Shown: positions 1 to 8,633 of the stretch, in pieces
Numbering within the stretch: the first letter of the stretch is position 1
Layout of the letters: the number at the start of each line of letters is the position of its first letter
From: Brevundimonas pishanensis
Lineage (GTDB): Bacteria; Pseudomonadota; Alphaproteobacteria; Caulobacterales; Caulobacteraceae
Assembly (NCBI RefSeq): GCF_022750635.1
Contig: NZ_JAJKBG010000001.1
Span: 620,001 to 684,000, forward strand
DNA: 64,000 nucleotides
Direction of reading: 5' to 3'
Program-made: the position numbers and the translations under genes
The notes under the pieces: generated by a model
What the model saw: the letters and a program-made list of their open reading frames with translations, nothing else
Database searches by the model: none
Told to the model about the DNA's origin: nothing

Positions 1-861
1 CCGCTCCAGCTCATTGCGGCCATTGGCGGTCTGTTCACTGATCCGGATCAGCCGTTTATCGGCCGCACCATTGCTTTCGTGGGCGCTCGCGGCGGCTCGG
101 GCTCCTCCTCGGTCGCACACAACACCGCCTTCGCCATGAGCGAGCGCATCGGTGTGAACACGGTCATCGTGGACTACGACCTGCCGTTTGGCACCTCTGG
201 TCTGAACTTCAATCAGGACCCGATTGGCGGGGTGGCGGATGCCCTCAGCCAGCCCCAGCGTCTGGACGCCACCTTGCTGGACCGGATGATGGTGCGTTGC
301 ACGGATCGTCTGAGCCTGTTTGCTGCACCGGCAACGCTGGACGCGGACTGGGACATCGACACCGAAGCTTTCGACGAGGTGACCAACCGCATCCGTAGCA
401 CGGCACCGTTTGTGGTGCTGGACCTGCCGCATCTGTGGTCGGGCTGGATGCGTTCGCAGCTGGTCTCGGCAGATGAAGTGGTGCTGGTAGCCACCCCTGA
501 TCTGGCATCGCTGCGCAACGCCAAGAACCTGATCGACCTGATCAAACAGGCGCGTCCGAACGATGCGCCACCGCGCGTCATACTCAATCAGGTAGGCATC
601 CCCGGTCGTCCCGAGATTCCGGCCAAGGAATTCGGTCAGGCCCTCGGCATCCACCCGGCCCTGTCGATCCCGTTCGATGCCAAGGTCTTCGGATCAGCTG
701 CGAATAACGGCCAGATGATTCTGGATAGTGCGGCCAAGACCAAGGCTGCAGAAGCCTTTGAAACTCTGGCCCAAATCGTGTCTCAGCGTCAGCTTCCGGC
801 GGCTCCGGCACACCCGCGTAAGACTTCGTCAGGCCTCGCAGGTCTGTTCAAGAGGCGTTGA
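1..861 (+). CDS. cpaE: CpaE/TadZ-like pilus assembly ATPase (5' end outside window)
   Basis: The frame is open from base 1 and reads through the ATG at 79, so the true start lies before the window and only the C-terminal 286 residues are seen. The visible part is a ParA/MinD-like P-loop domain: the deviant Walker A region reads GARGGSGSSS (codons from about 82), followed by the hydrophobic VIVDYD strand. TadZ/CpaE proteins localise the Tad (Flp) pilus machine to the pole, and the atypical second Walker lysine is common in this branch. The gene ends 3 bases before cpaF, and tadB and tadC follow, which fixes the assignment. The receiver-like N-terminal domain usual in CpaE is not visible here. 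Confidence 0.9.
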   Translation, partial: PLQLIAAIGGLFTDPDQPFIGRTIAFVGARGGSGSSSVAHNTAFAMSERIGVNTVIVDYDLPFGTSGLNFNQDPIGGVADALSQPQRLDATLLDRMMVRCTDRLSLFAAPATLDADWDIDTEAFDEVTNRIRSTAPFVVLDLPHLWSGWMRSQLVSADEVVLVATPDLASLRNAKNLIDLIKQARPNDAPPRVILNQVGIPGRPEIPAKEFGQALGIHPALSIPFDAKVFGSAANNGQMILDSAAKTKAAEAFETLAQIVSQRQLPAAPAHPRKTSSGLAGLFKRR

Positions 862-864
862 TAG

Positions 865-2409
865 ATGTTCGGCAAACGGCAATCCACGGGCAAGCCCGGT
901 CTGGGTCCTATTGAACCCGCAGAAGTCCTGCCTGTGCTGGATGAGCCGGTTGTGGACGAACCCGCGCCTGCACGACCGACCAAAAGCGTCTTTGCGAACC
1001 TTGACGGCTTTGGCCTAGAGGATCTGGAAGAAGTCTCGTCTGCCCCTGCTGCTGAGAAACGTGCAGGCCCGCGCAAGACGGCCGGTCTTGAGCAGATCAA
1101 AAAGGCGCAGGCCGTCACCGAGATCGTCCGCGAGCAGAGCGACTATTATCACGCCACGAAGACCACCATCTTCAATGCGCTGATGAACACCATTGACCTG
1201 TCCCAACTGGCCCAGTTGGACCAGAAGGCCGCACAGGAAGAGATCCGCGACATTGTCGCCGAACTAGTGGCGATCAAGAACGTCTCCATGTCGGTGGCCG
1301 AGCAGGAGCATCTGGTTCAGGACATCGTCAACGATGTGCTGGGCTATGGTCCGCTTGAGCCTCTGCTGGCTCGTGACGACATCGCCGACATCATGGTCAA
1401 CGGTGCCAACCGCGTCTTTATCGAAGTCGGCGGTAAGGTCCAGCTGACCAACGTCCGCTTCCGCGACAACACCCAACTGATGAACATCTGTCAGCGGATC
1501 GTGTCGCAGGTCGGCCGCCGCGTCGATGAAAGCTCTCCAATCTGCGACGCCCGTCTTCCGGACGGATCGCGTGTGAACGTGATCGCCCCGCCGCTGGCGA
1601 TCGATGGTCCGACCCTGACCATTCGTAAGTTCAAAAAAGACAAGCTGACCATGCGCGATCTGGTGGAGTTCGGCTCCATCAGTTCAGACGGGGCGCGCGT
1701 TCTCGGCGTCATCGGTGCCTCGCGCTGTAACGTGCTGATCTCAGGCGGTACAGGTTCGGGCAAGACCACCTTGCTCAATACGATGACCGCCTTCATCGAC
1801 CCGACAGAGCGCGTTATCACCTGTGAAGACGCCGCCGAACTGCAGCTTCAACAGCCGCACGTGGTGCGTCTGGAAACCCGTCCGCCGAACCTTGAGGGTC
1901 AGGGCCAGATCAGCATGCGCGATCTGGTGAAGAACTGTCTGCGTATGCGTCCTGAACGCATCATCGTCGGCGAAGTCCGTGGCCCCGAGGCCTTTGACCT
2001 GCTGCAAGCCATGAACACCGGCCACGACGGCTCGATGGGTACGCTGCACGCCAACAGCCCGCGTGAAGCCATCAGCCGTATGGAATCGATGATCACCATG
2101 GGGGGCTATGGCCTGCCGTCCAAGACCATCCGCGAAATGATCGTCGGCTCGATCGACATCATCATTCAGGCCGCGCGTCTACGCGACGGTTCGCGCCGCA
2201 TCACCCACGTGACCGAAGTCGTGGGTCTCGAAGGCGATGTGATCGTGACGCAGGATCTGTTTGTCTACGATATCACCGGCGAAGACGCCGCAGGCCGCGT
2301 GAGTGGTCGTCACCGTTCCACCGGTATCGCCCGTCCCCGCTTCTGGGACCGCGCACGCTATTATGGCCTCGAGCGCGAACTGGCTGATGCTCTGGACGCA
2401 GCGGAGTAA
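865..2409 (+). CDS. cpaF: CpaF/TadA-family pilus assembly ATPase
   Basis: A 514-residue type II/IV secretion hexameric ATPase that powers Tad pilus extension and retraction at the cytoplasmic face of the inner membrane. An N-terminal extension of about 80 residues is rich in Pro, Ala and charged residues. An N-terminal regulatory region (about 90-250) precedes the motor domain with Walker [10 protein letters not shown] at residues 294-302. The Asp box region ([11 protein letters not shown]), Walker B (RIIVGEVRG) and the His box (MGTLHANSP) follow in the expected order. Length and motif order are typical of TadA/CpaF. It starts 3 bases after the cpaE stop and is followed 6 bases later by tadB, so the four Tad genes form one operon. 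Confidence 0.96.
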   Translation: MFGKRQSTGKPGLGPIEPAEVLPVLDEPVVDEPAPARPTKSVFANLDGFGLEDLEEVSSAPAAEKRAGPRKTAGLEQIKKAQAVTEIVREQSDYYHATKTTIFNALMNTIDLSQLAQLDQKAAQEEIRDIVAELVAIKNVSMSVAEQEHLVQDIVNDVLGYGPLEPLLARDDIADIMVNGANRVFIEVGGKVQLTNVRFRDNTQLMNICQRIVSQVGRRVDESSPICDARLPDGSRVNVIAPPLAIDGPTLTIRKFKKDKLTMRDLVEFGSISSDGARVLGVIGASRCNVLISGGTGSGKTTLLNTMTAFIDPTERVITCEDAAELQLQQPHVVRLETRPPNLEGQGQISMRDLVKNCLRMRPERIIVGEVRGPEAFDLLQAMNTGHDGSMGTLHANSPREAISRMESMITMGGYGLPSKTIREMIVGSIDIIIQAARLRDGSRRITHVTEVVGLEGDVIVTQDLFVYDITGEDAAGRVSGRHRSTGIARPRFWDRARYYGLERELADALDAAE

Positions 2410-2415
2410 CAGACC

Positions 2416-3399
2416 ATGATGATGGCTCTGGCAGCCCTATTGGCCTTCATCACCATCGCGGGGCTCGGTTGGGTCTTCGTTGGCGGTGACAGCAGCGCGA
2501 CCGACGGTGTGCGCCGCGCCAAGGCACTCGCGGCGTCGCGACCGGCACAATCCAACCAGGGCCGCCGCAATGCACAGGCTCCGGTCACGCCTGAAGCCCG
2601 TCGCAAGCAGATCCTCACACAGTTGCAGGACGCAGAGCGCCGCGACCGCAAGGCCCGTGTGAGCCTGGGTGCGCGCATTCGTCAGGCCGGCCTCAATATC
2701 TCGCTGCGGACCTATCTGCTGGTCAGCCTGGGCCTTGCGGTCGTGGGCTTCATCATCCCGCTGGTACTGGGCCTGAATATCTTCATGTGCCTTGGCGTGA
2801 TGATCGTGTTCGGCCTTGGCTTGCCGCGCTTCTATCTGGGCTTCCTGGCCAAGCGCCGGATCAAGAAATTCTCGGCGGCATTCGCCGATGCGGTCGACAT
2901 TCTGGTGCGCGGTATCAAGACCGGTCTGCCGGTCAACGACTGCTTCAAGATCATTGCACGCGAAAGCCCCCAGCCGCTGGGCGGCGAATTCCAGCGCATG
3001 CTGGAAGGCTTGGGCGTCGGTATGTCCCTGCCCGAGGCGCTGGACCGTATGTATGACCGGATGCCTACGCCTGAGCTGAAATTCTTCTGCATCGTGATTG
3101 CGATCCAGCAAAAGACGGGTGGTAACTTGGCCGAAGCCCTGACGAACCTGACCTCGGTTCTGCGCGCACGTCGTCTCATGCGCGAGAAGATCAAGGCCAT
3201 GTCGTCCGAAGCGGTCGCTTCGGCCCTTATCATCGGCGCGCTACCGCCGCTGGTTATGACCATGGTTATGGTCACCAGCCCCAGCTACATGATGACGATG
3301 TTCACCGATATCCGTGGCCAGTTTATGCTGTTGGTAGCAGCATGCTGGATGGGCATCGGCATCTTCGCCATGAAGCGTATGATCAACTTCAAGTTCTGA
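2416..3399 (+). CDS. tadB: TadB (CpaG) inner-membrane pilus platform protein
   Basis: A 327-residue type II secretion system F-domain protein. One N-terminal membrane segment (residues 2-22) is followed by a basic cytoplasmic linker, two helices around residues 95-145, the T2SF domain (about 150-280, including AFADAVDILVRGIKTGLPV and a GGNLAEAL motif), and C-terminal membrane helices. TadB pairs with TadC as the membrane platform that transmits CpaF motion to the pilin base. The start ATGATGATG leaves a choice of the first or second Met, with no effect on the call. It sits between cpaF and tadC. Confidence 0.93.
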   Translation: MMMALAALLAFITIAGLGWVFVGGDSSATDGVRRAKALAASRPAQSNQGRRNAQAPVTPEARRKQILTQLQDAERRDRKARVSLGARIRQAGLNISLRTYLLVSLGLAVVGFIIPLVLGLNIFMCLGVMIVFGLGLPRFYLGFLAKRRIKKFSAAFADAVDILVRGIKTGLPVNDCFKIIARESPQPLGGEFQRMLEGLGVGMSLPEALDRMYDRMPTPELKFFCIVIAIQQKTGGNLAEALTNLTSVLRARRLMREKIKAMSSEAVASALIIGALPPLVMTMVMVTSPSYMMTMFTDIRGQFMLLVAACWMGIGIFAMKRMINFKF

Positions 3400-3412
3400 T
3401 CGGGGACGCGAC

Positions 3413-4396
3413 GTGGAAGCCTTTATCCGTTTCATCACCACGCCGGAAAACCTGCTCTCGGTAGGTGTGGCTATCGCCGTGTTCGCATCGCTGTTCACCC
3501 TGTTGACCAGCTTTGGCGGCGGTCAGGACCTTGAAAAGCGTATCAAGCACGTCGCCGACCGCCGTGAGGATCTGCGCCGTCGTTCTCGCTCGGCCATGCA
3601 GGGCGGCACCACGCCCACTCTGCGCCAGAGCGACGAGGGCTTTAAGAAGCGCGTCGTTGACCGGCTGAACCTGATGACCCTGCTCGAAGACCCAAAGGTC
3701 AACGAGAAGATCATGCAGGCCGGTTTCCGTGGTCAAAGCCCGATCACGACCTTCTACTTCTTCCGCCTGATCATGCCGTTCGTGCTGATGGTCGTTGCGG
3801 CTTTCTACATATTCGCGCTGACGCACTTCGACATTCCGCTGATGACCAAGATCGCGATTGTGGCTGTGGCGTTTGCCATCGGCTTCTATGCGCCGAACAT
3901 CTACCTGTCGAACCGCATCCAGAAGCGCCGCCAGAAGATCATCGAGGCCTTCCCCGATGCGCTGGACCTGCTGCTGATCTGCGTGGAATCCGGCATGTCG
4001 ATCGAGGCTGCCATCCAGAAGGTCAGTCAGGAAATCGGCACCCAGTCGCTGGAACTGGCCGAGGAACTCAGCCTGATGTCGGCCGAGCTGTCGTATCTGC
4101 CGGATCGCCGCATGGCCTATGATAATCTGGCGCGCCGTACCCAACATCCGGGGATCAAGTCGGTGGCCACGGCTATGACGCAGGCGGAAACCTACGGCAC
4201 GCCGCTCAGTACCGCGCTTCGCACCATGGCCAAGGAAAACCGCGAGCTTCGTCTGGCCGCAGCGGAAAAGAAAGCCGCCGCTCTGCCAGCTCAGCTTACC
4301 GTGCCGATGATCATCTTCTTCTTGCCGGTGCTGTTCGTGGTCATCTTGGGACCGGCGATCATCAGTATCATCGACATGATGGCAAGCGGCGGCTGA
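3413..4396 (+). CDS. tadC: TadC (CpaH) inner-membrane pilus platform protein
   Basis: A second 327-residue T2SF-domain protein, starting at a GTG preceded by GGGGACG. The N-terminal membrane helix (about 14-36) is followed by a basic stretch (HVADRRED), two membrane segments around 105-160, and the T2SF signature region (AFPDALDLLLICVESGMSIEAAI, about 180-202, then GTPLSTAL). The protein ends in a hydrophobic helix rich in Phe, Leu and Ile. It is the partner of TadB in the platform of the Tad pilus. It closes the visible operon; a terminator-like hairpin follows. Confidence 0.93.
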   Translation: MEAFIRFITTPENLLSVGVAIAVFASLFTLLTSFGGGQDLEKRIKHVADRREDLRRRSRSAMQGGTTPTLRQSDEGFKKRVVDRLNLMTLLEDPKVNEKIMQAGFRGQSPITTFYFFRLIMPFVLMVVAAFYIFALTHFDIPLMTKIAIVAVAFAIGFYAPNIYLSNRIQKRRQKIIEAFPDALDLLLICVESGMSIEAAIQKVSQEIGTQSLELAEELSLMSAELSYLPDRRMAYDNLARRTQHPGIKSVATAMTQAETYGTPLSTALRTMAKENRELRLAAAEKKAAALPAQLTVPMIIFFLPVLFVVILGPAIISIIDMMASGG

Positions 4397-4406
4397 TAGC
4401 CGACAG

Positions 4407-4440
4407 GGTCGAGGCGGGCTTTAAGCCTCGACCGCTTCTT
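4407..4440. terminator. Hairpin terminator after tadC, shared with the opposite gene
   Basis: The 9-bp arms GGTCGAGGC (4407-4415) and GCCTCGACC (4425-4433) are perfectly complementary and are followed by GCTTCTTTC. The right arm lies within the last codons of the convergent SRPBCC gene, so the same hairpin can end transcripts from tadC and perhaps from the other side. The U-tract is imperfect. Confidence 0.65.
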
Positions 4441-4852
4441 TCAGGCGCTCGCCGATCTGCTCCATAGCCTGACGCAGTTTGGCGCGATGCTTGTCGTGGA
4501 ACATCTCGCCGCGAAGTCCGGCGAACATGATCCCCATGGTCACGATGGTCGCGCCCTTCTCGACCTCGTCCAGAATGATGAAGCGCGACGAGTTCGACAG
4601 GAAGCCACGCTTGTCATTGATGACCAGCTTGCCCACCGGCACCCAGTCAACCACGACGGCCTGCGCCTGACGCGCAGGGATATCGGGATAGGCTTCCTGA
4701 TAACGGATGACTGCGCCCTGACGGATCGCGCCCTCTACATTCTGTTCGTAGGGGTTCCAGTGCTGCCAGCGTTCAAGGTCGCCGATAAGCTCCCAGATGC
4801 GCTCTGCCGATGCGCGAATGCCGATACGGGTTTCGATACGCGTGCTGTCCAT
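4421..4852 (-). CDS. SRPBCC (START/Bet v1-like) family protein
   Basis: A 143-residue protein of the polyketide cyclase/START-like helix-grip fold. The N-terminus shows the typical strand-helix order (RIETRIGIRASAERIWELI, then DLERWQHWNPY), and a long C-terminal helix (LRQAMEQIGERLKEAVEA) closes the pocket. These proteins bind hydrophobic ligands; the ligand here cannot be read from sequence. No signal peptide is seen, so it is probably cytosolic. It is convergent with tadC and stands alone upstream of the small membrane protein gene on the other strand. Confidence 0.8.
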   Translation of the reverse strand: MDSTRIETRIGIRASAERIWELIGDLERWQHWNPYEQNVEGAIRQGAVIRYQEAYPDIPARQAQAVVVDWVPVGKLVINDKRGFLSNSSRFIILDEVEKGATIVTMGIMFAGLRGEMFHDKHRAKLRQAMEQIGERLKEAVEA

Positions 4853-4993
4853 ATCCTGCCTCTGACATGAGCGCGATCAGGTGAAAAGGGGCAAAGCCCG
4901 CCGGACGATGAAATCGCAGCCCGCAATCGGGATCAAGCGCGGCAGTTGGGCGTTTAATTCGCATATCCCCTAACGCCGTGAGGCAGACCGTAT

Positions 4994-5140
4994 ATGAGCA
5001 AGATTCCTGTCGATCTCCCGCCGGAAACCTATCCGGTCACCCAGAGAAGGGCGGCACGCAAGGGCGGCAATGTGGTGCTGTTTGTTGGCGTGTTCGCAGC
5101 GGCGTTCGCCTTAATCTGGATGCTGCTGGAAATTTTCTAG
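4994..5140 (+). CDS. Small single-pass membrane protein, 48 residues
   Basis: A short ORF, ATG at 4994 to TAG at 5138-5140. It encodes a polar, Pro-rich N-terminus (MSKIPVDLPPETYPVTQRR), a basic patch (RRAARKGG), and one hydrophobic helix (about residues 27-46, NVVLFVGVFAAAFALIWMLL), so a type II-like orientation with N-terminus inside is expected by the positive-inside rule. Only 50 bases separate it from ridA, suggesting co-transcription. Function unknown. The translation has the composition of a real membrane protein; conservation in relatives would confirm it. Confidence 0.6.
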   Translation: MSKIPVDLPPETYPVTQRRAARKGGNVVLFVGVFAAAFALIWMLLEIF

Positions 5141-5190
5141 GCCGCGCGCGTCTGTGCCGCTATTGGGCAGGCAAACGAAAGGTCTCTCCA

Positions 5191-5532
5191 ATGATCCAAC
5201 GCATCCAGTCCGACGCCCGCATGAGCCAGGCTGTCGTCCACAACGGCGTCGTCTATCTGGCAGGTCAGGTTGGCGAGCCGGGCGACGACGTCGTTACCCA
5301 GACCCGCACCGCGCTGGCCGAAATCGACGCCTTGCTCGCAGAAGCAGGGACCGACAAGTCGAAGATTCTAACGGCAACCATCTGGCTGGCCGACATCGCT
5401 GATTTCGACAAGATGAACAGTGTCTGGGACGCGTGGGTGGATCAAGCCAATCCGCCGGCGCGCGCGACGGGTGAATCCAGACTGGCCGCGCCCGAGTATC
5501 TGGTCGAAGTCATCGTCACGGCAGCGGTGTAA
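5191..5532 (+). CDS. RidA/YjgF family enamine/imine deaminase-like protein
   Basis: A 113-residue RidA-family protein. The start ATG at 5191 was preferred over an upstream in-frame GTG at 4978, because the family begins with a short lead (MIQRIQSDARMSQAVVHNG). The conserved core is visible: VYLAGQVG, DVVTQTRTALAEIDALLAEAG, ATIWLADIADFDKMN and the C-terminal strand with LVEVIVTAAV. Classical RidA proteins hydrolyse reactive enamines or imines made by PLP enzymes such as threonine ammonia-lyase, one of which lies at 6904. The arginine-containing motif (ATGESRLAAPEYLVEV) resembles the wider Rid superfamily more than archetypal RidA, so the exact substrate is unsure. Confidence 0.85.
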   Translation: MIQRIQSDARMSQAVVHNGVVYLAGQVGEPGDDVVTQTRTALAEIDALLAEAGTDKSKILTATIWLADIADFDKMNSVWDAWVDQANPPARATGESRLAAPEYLVEVIVTAAV

Positions 5533-5747
5533 TGGACGATAAATCCGAACTCGAGCGTTTCCGCGCTGCGCGGGTCACGGCGCTATACCGGCTCGATCTG
5601 ATCGAGAAAGGCGCGCAGATCCATTATGATGACGGCACGCCCGTAGATATGGCATCCGAAGCCAGCCGCCTGAAGGATCAGGTCGCGGACATGGATCGCC
5701 GCATCCGTAATCTGGAAGACAAGATCAAGCGCCAGTCCATGAACTGA
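5532..5747 (+). CDS. Small coiled-coil protein, 71 residues
   Basis: The start ATG shares its A with the ridA stop codon (TAATG), indicating translational coupling. The product is charged and mostly helical, with a C-terminal heptad-like stretch (ASRLKDQVADMDRRIRNLEDKIK) that suggests a short coiled coil. There is no signal peptide or membrane helix. I do not recognise a family, although length and composition recall DUF465/YdcH-like proteins. Confidence 0.65.
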   Translation: MDDKSELERFRAARVTALYRLDLIEKGAQIHYDDGTPVDMASEASRLKDQVADMDRRIRNLEDKIKRQSMN

Positions 5748-5759
5748 CGCGAGAGCGTA

Positions 5760-6068
5760 TTATGGCGTGGCGGTCACAGCGGGGCCGCCCGTCGCACTGG
5801 CCGTCGTCGTTGCGGCCACAGGCTTGGACGGTGCCACCTGGACGTGGCCCCGCGCCGTAGGCACAGCCGCATTGCCACGGTCCATCAGGATGGGCGTGAG
5901 AGCGAAAACAGCCACTAGCGCCCCGACGATCAGAGCGATGATCGCGACTGCCACTGTCATCATGGTATTGCGACGGCGACGTCGGTTAATCCCGACCGGT
6001 ACCTTGCGCACGATGATGTAGGGGCGACCGTCAAAGGCTTCAGAGCCAATGATATTATGTTGGGACAA
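5760..6068 (-). CDS. Hypothetical single-pass membrane protein
   Basis: A 102-residue protein with a 36-residue cytoplasmic head, a very basic patch (INRRRRRN, about residues 28-35), one strongly hydrophobic helix (about 38-62), and a low-complexity C-terminal tail rich in Ala, Thr, Pro and Val. By the positive-inside rule the tail should be periplasmic. It converges on the ridA-linked gene pair with a 12-base gap. No family recognised. Confidence 0.6.
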   Translation of the reverse strand: MSQHNIIGSEAFDGRPYIIVRKVPVGINRRRRRNTMMTVAVAIIALIVGALVAVFALTPILMDRGNAAVPTARGHVQVAPSKPVAATTTASATGGPAVTATP

Positions 6069-6166
6069 ACTGAACGCTCCCGAGCCAGACAGTAATCGGC
6101 TTAAGACTCCTGATCGGTAAGGCCAAACAATGTCCGTGAAATGATCGTCCTATGTCACCCGCGCGT

Positions 6167-6189
6167 TTGGCCCGAAATCTTCGGGCCAA
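6167..6189. terminator. Perfect 10-bp hairpin downstream of the lipoprotein gene
   Basis: The arms TTGGCCCGAA (6167-6176) and TTCGGGCCAA (6180-6189) are exact inverse complements around a 3-base loop. It lies 20 bases past the stop of the 6209-6742 gene on the minus strand. There is no U-tract on either side, so a terminator role is only likely; an mRNA 3'-end stabiliser is the alternative. Confidence 0.45.
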
Positions 6190-6208
6190 TCGCGCATCAG
6201 TGACAAGG

Positions 6209-6742
6209 TTACAGGCTCAGGTTAACCGTGCGGCCATTACGGATCTGAACCTGCTGCATGATCACCGTAACAGGGCCCGAACCGGCGCGGACCGGCGCAA
6301 TCACGTACCAGCGACCGTCCGGCAGGCCGTCGAAGCTGAAGCTGTTGTTCTCGCACGTTGTCGAGCGGACGTACTCGCGATAGTCCTCGTTCGGGTCCGA
6401 CACAGTGCGCGCGCGAACCACATCGGCGGGCAGCTGCGCGCGGGCGGTCGATCCGTACAAGGTGCGGAAACGCGCATCGGTGAACGGGGTCGACGGGGTC
6501 AAGCCGACCGAGCCAACGCATGCGAAGGCGACATTGTCCTGCGACGAGGCGATCTTGCCGTCGATGCCGCCCTGGCCAGCGCCAGCGGACCAAGCGAAAT
6601 CAGCCTTGTTGAAAGCACCCGAGGCCGTGGCGACCGGCACCGACGATGTCGGCATCGACGAACACGCCGCCAAAGATCCGGCCCCTGCCAGAGCGGCCAG
6701 TGCAAGAGCGGGGCGGATGGCGGAGATGAGCTTAATCGACAT
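6209..6742 (-). CDS. Putative lipoprotein of unknown function
   Basis: A 177-residue protein with a signal peptide and lipobox LAAC (Cys27), so it should be lipidated and anchored to a membrane facing the periplasm. The mature part is Ser/Ala/Gly-rich and then forms a beta-rich domain with two cysteines (in VAFACVG and STTCENN) that could form a disulfide. The end (GRWYVIAPVRAGSGPVTVIMQQVQIRNGRTVNLSL) looks like strands of a small sandwich fold. No family recognised. It is transcribed divergently from the threonine ammonia-lyase gene. Confidence 0.65.
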   Translation of the reverse strand: MSIKLISAIRPALALAALAGAGSLAACSSMPTSSVPVATASGAFNKADFAWSAGAGQGGIDGKIASSQDNVAFACVGSVGLTPSTPFTDARFRTLYGSTARAQLPADVVRARTVSDPNEDYREYVRSTTCENNSFSFDGLPDGRWYVIAPVRAGSGPVTVIMQQVQIRNGRTVNLSL

Positions 6743-6903
6743 TCGAACCTCGTTAGATGGGGGCCTTCAGGCATGGCCCCTAAGGTGACGCAGTGTCAAG
6801 CTTGTCCACGGACGGGGTGTGGTCCACAAGTGTCAAAACGTCCGCAAACCATAATGGCTGCCGCAAAGCTCGGCGGACAAATGAGGAAACCCCCGTTCCA
6901 GTC

Positions 6904-8106
6904 ATGACTGTAACTTTCGAAGATATCCGCGCCGCCCAACAGCGCATCGCCGGTCAGGTTGATCGCACGCCTGTGCGCCACTCGCGCCGCCTGTCGCAAC
7001 TGACAGGGGCCGACATCTGGATCAAATACGACAACCTGCATTTCACCGGATCGTTCAAGGAGCGCGGCGCGCTGAACCGCCTGCTGCAACTGACGCCCGA
7101 AGAGAAAAAGCGGGGTGTCGTTGCTGCCTCGGCAGGCAACCACGCACAGGCTCTGGCCTATCATGGCGGGCGTCTTGGCGTGCCTGTCACCATCGTCATG
7201 CCCGAGGGCACACCCTTTGTGAAGGTCGACGGCACGCGCGCGCACGGTGCCAATGTGGTGATCCACGGCCTGGACTTTTCAGGCTCGACCGAAGAGGCCA
7301 AGCGGCTTCAACTCGAGCATGGCTATGTCTTTGTTTCGGCCTTCGACGACGAGGGCATCGTTGCCGGGCAGGGGGTCTGCGGTCTCGAGTTTGTCGAGGA
7401 TGCGCCCGATCTGGACGCCCTGATCATCCCCATCGGCGGCGGCGGTCTGATTGCAGGCAGTGCGATTGCGGCAAAAGGCCTCAAGCCGGACATCAAGATT
7501 TTCGGCGTCGAGGCTGCGCGATACCCGTCTTTCACGGCCCGTCGTCGCGGCGAGCCCCCCGTCTGCACGGGCCAGACCATCGCCGAGGGCATCGCCATCA
7601 AAGCCGTGGGCGAGATTCCGTTCGCCTTGTGCAACGATCTGGTCGACGAAATCTTTGTCTGTGAAGAAGCCGACTTTGAAAAAGGCGTGGCCTTGCTGGC
7701 GACGCTGGAAAAGACGGTCGCAGAGGGCGCGGGCGCAGGTGGTCTGGCCGCCATTCTGGCTAATCCCGAACGCTTCAAAGGCATGAAGATCGGCATCGAG
7801 CTGACGGGCGGCAATATCGATGCCCGCATGTTGGCCGTAGTGCTGAACCGCGAGATGGTGCGCGAAAAGCGCCTGATCGTTTACCGCATTCTGGGCGATG
7901 ACCGTCCGGGAATGCTGTCGGCGATGGCTGCCGTCATCGGGGGGCTTGGCGGCAACATCATTGATGTGGTTCACAACCGCCTTGCACTGGACGTGCCGGC
8001 CAAGGGGGCGGAGTTCGACATCATGGTCGAGACCCGCGATGCCCGACACGCCGAAGACATTGGACAAGCCTTGAAGGACAAGGGTTATGAACTTCGCATG
8101 GGCTAA
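6904..8106 (+). CDS. ilvA: Threonine ammonia-lyase with ACT domain
   Basis: A 400-residue fold-type II PLP enzyme converting L-threonine to 2-oxobutanoate and ammonia, the first step toward isoleucine. The start ATG at 6904 gives the usual family N-terminus (VTFEDIRAAQQRIAGQVDRTP); the longer frame from 6793 has no family support. The PLP lysine is K52 in TGSFKERGA, and the phosphate-gripping loop is GGGGLIAG (about residues 179-186). A single C-terminal ACT domain begins about residue 325 (RLIVYRILGDDRPGMLSAM). One ACT of this size matches the TdcB-like/short IlvA form common in alphaproteobacteria. The next gene starts inside its last codons. Confidence 0.92.
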   Translation: MTVTFEDIRAAQQRIAGQVDRTPVRHSRRLSQLTGADIWIKYDNLHFTGSFKERGALNRLLQLTPEEKKRGVVAASAGNHAQALAYHGGRLGVPVTIVMPEGTPFVKVDGTRAHGANVVIHGLDFSGSTEEAKRLQLEHGYVFVSAFDDEGIVAGQGVCGLEFVEDAPDLDALIIPIGGGGLIAGSAIAAKGLKPDIKIFGVEAARYPSFTARRRGEPPVCTGQTIAEGIAIKAVGEIPFALCNDLVDEIFVCEEADFEKGVALLATLEKTVAEGAGAGGLAAILANPERFKGMKIGIELTGGNIDARMLAVVLNREMVREKRLIVYRILGDDRPGMLSAMAAVIGGLGGNIIDVVHNRLALDVPAKGAEFDIMVETRDARHAEDIGQALKDKGYELRMG

Positions 8107-8629
8107 GCCCGCTACTGTCGTTGCGGCCATTGCAGCGCTGGCTCTGGGGGCTTCGGCCTGTGGTCGGAGCGAACGTGCCCCGTCGATTGATGACGAGGCC
8201 GCCATCAAGGCCGCGCAGGAATTCCTGATCGAAAATGGTACGAAGGACGGTGTCAAAACCCTCCCGTCAGGTCTTCAGTACAAGGTCATCGCTTCGGGAC
8301 CCGCCACTGGCGTCCAGCCCGACAGCAATGATCTGGTGCGGGTGCACTATGAAGGGACGCTGACCGACGGGACGGTGTTCGACTCCTCGTTCGATCGCGG
8401 CACGCCCGCCATTTTCGCGCCGGAACAGGTCGTGCCGGGCTGGACCGAGGCCCTGCAATTGATGCGGCCGGGCGACGAGTGGTTCCTCTATGTTCCGCCC
8501 GCGCTTGGATATGGCGAAAGCCAGGCGGGTCCGATCCCGCCGCACTCTGTGCTGGTGTTCCGCTTGAAGGTGCTGGACGTGGCACCTGTTCCGGGCGGTC
8601 ACAAAGGTGGACCCGCCGTTAACGGCTAA
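8087..8629 (+). CDS. FKBP-type peptidyl-prolyl isomerase lipoprotein
   Basis: A 180-residue protein whose ATG lies inside the end of ilvA (20-base overlap). A signal peptide ends in ASAC, with Cys25 as the predicted lipidated residue. A short helical linker (about 35-65) leads to an FKBP domain (about 70-168) with diagnostic segments LVRVHYEGTLTDGTVFDSS, PGWTEALQLMRPGDEW, and IPPHSVLVFRLKVLDV. It should catalyse prolyl isomerisation and chaperone folding in the periplasm. A short Gly/Pro-rich tail follows. It converges on queG with 4 bases between stops. Confidence 0.92.
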   Translation: MNFAWAKPATVVAAIAALALGASACGRSERAPSIDDEAAIKAAQEFLIENGTKDGVKTLPSGLQYKVIASGPATGVQPDSNDLVRVHYEGTLTDGTVFDSSFDRGTPAIFAPEQVVPGWTEALQLMRPGDEWFLYVPPALGYGESQAGPIPPHSVLVFRLKVLDVAPVPGGHKGGPAVNG

Positions 8630-8633
8630 GGCT

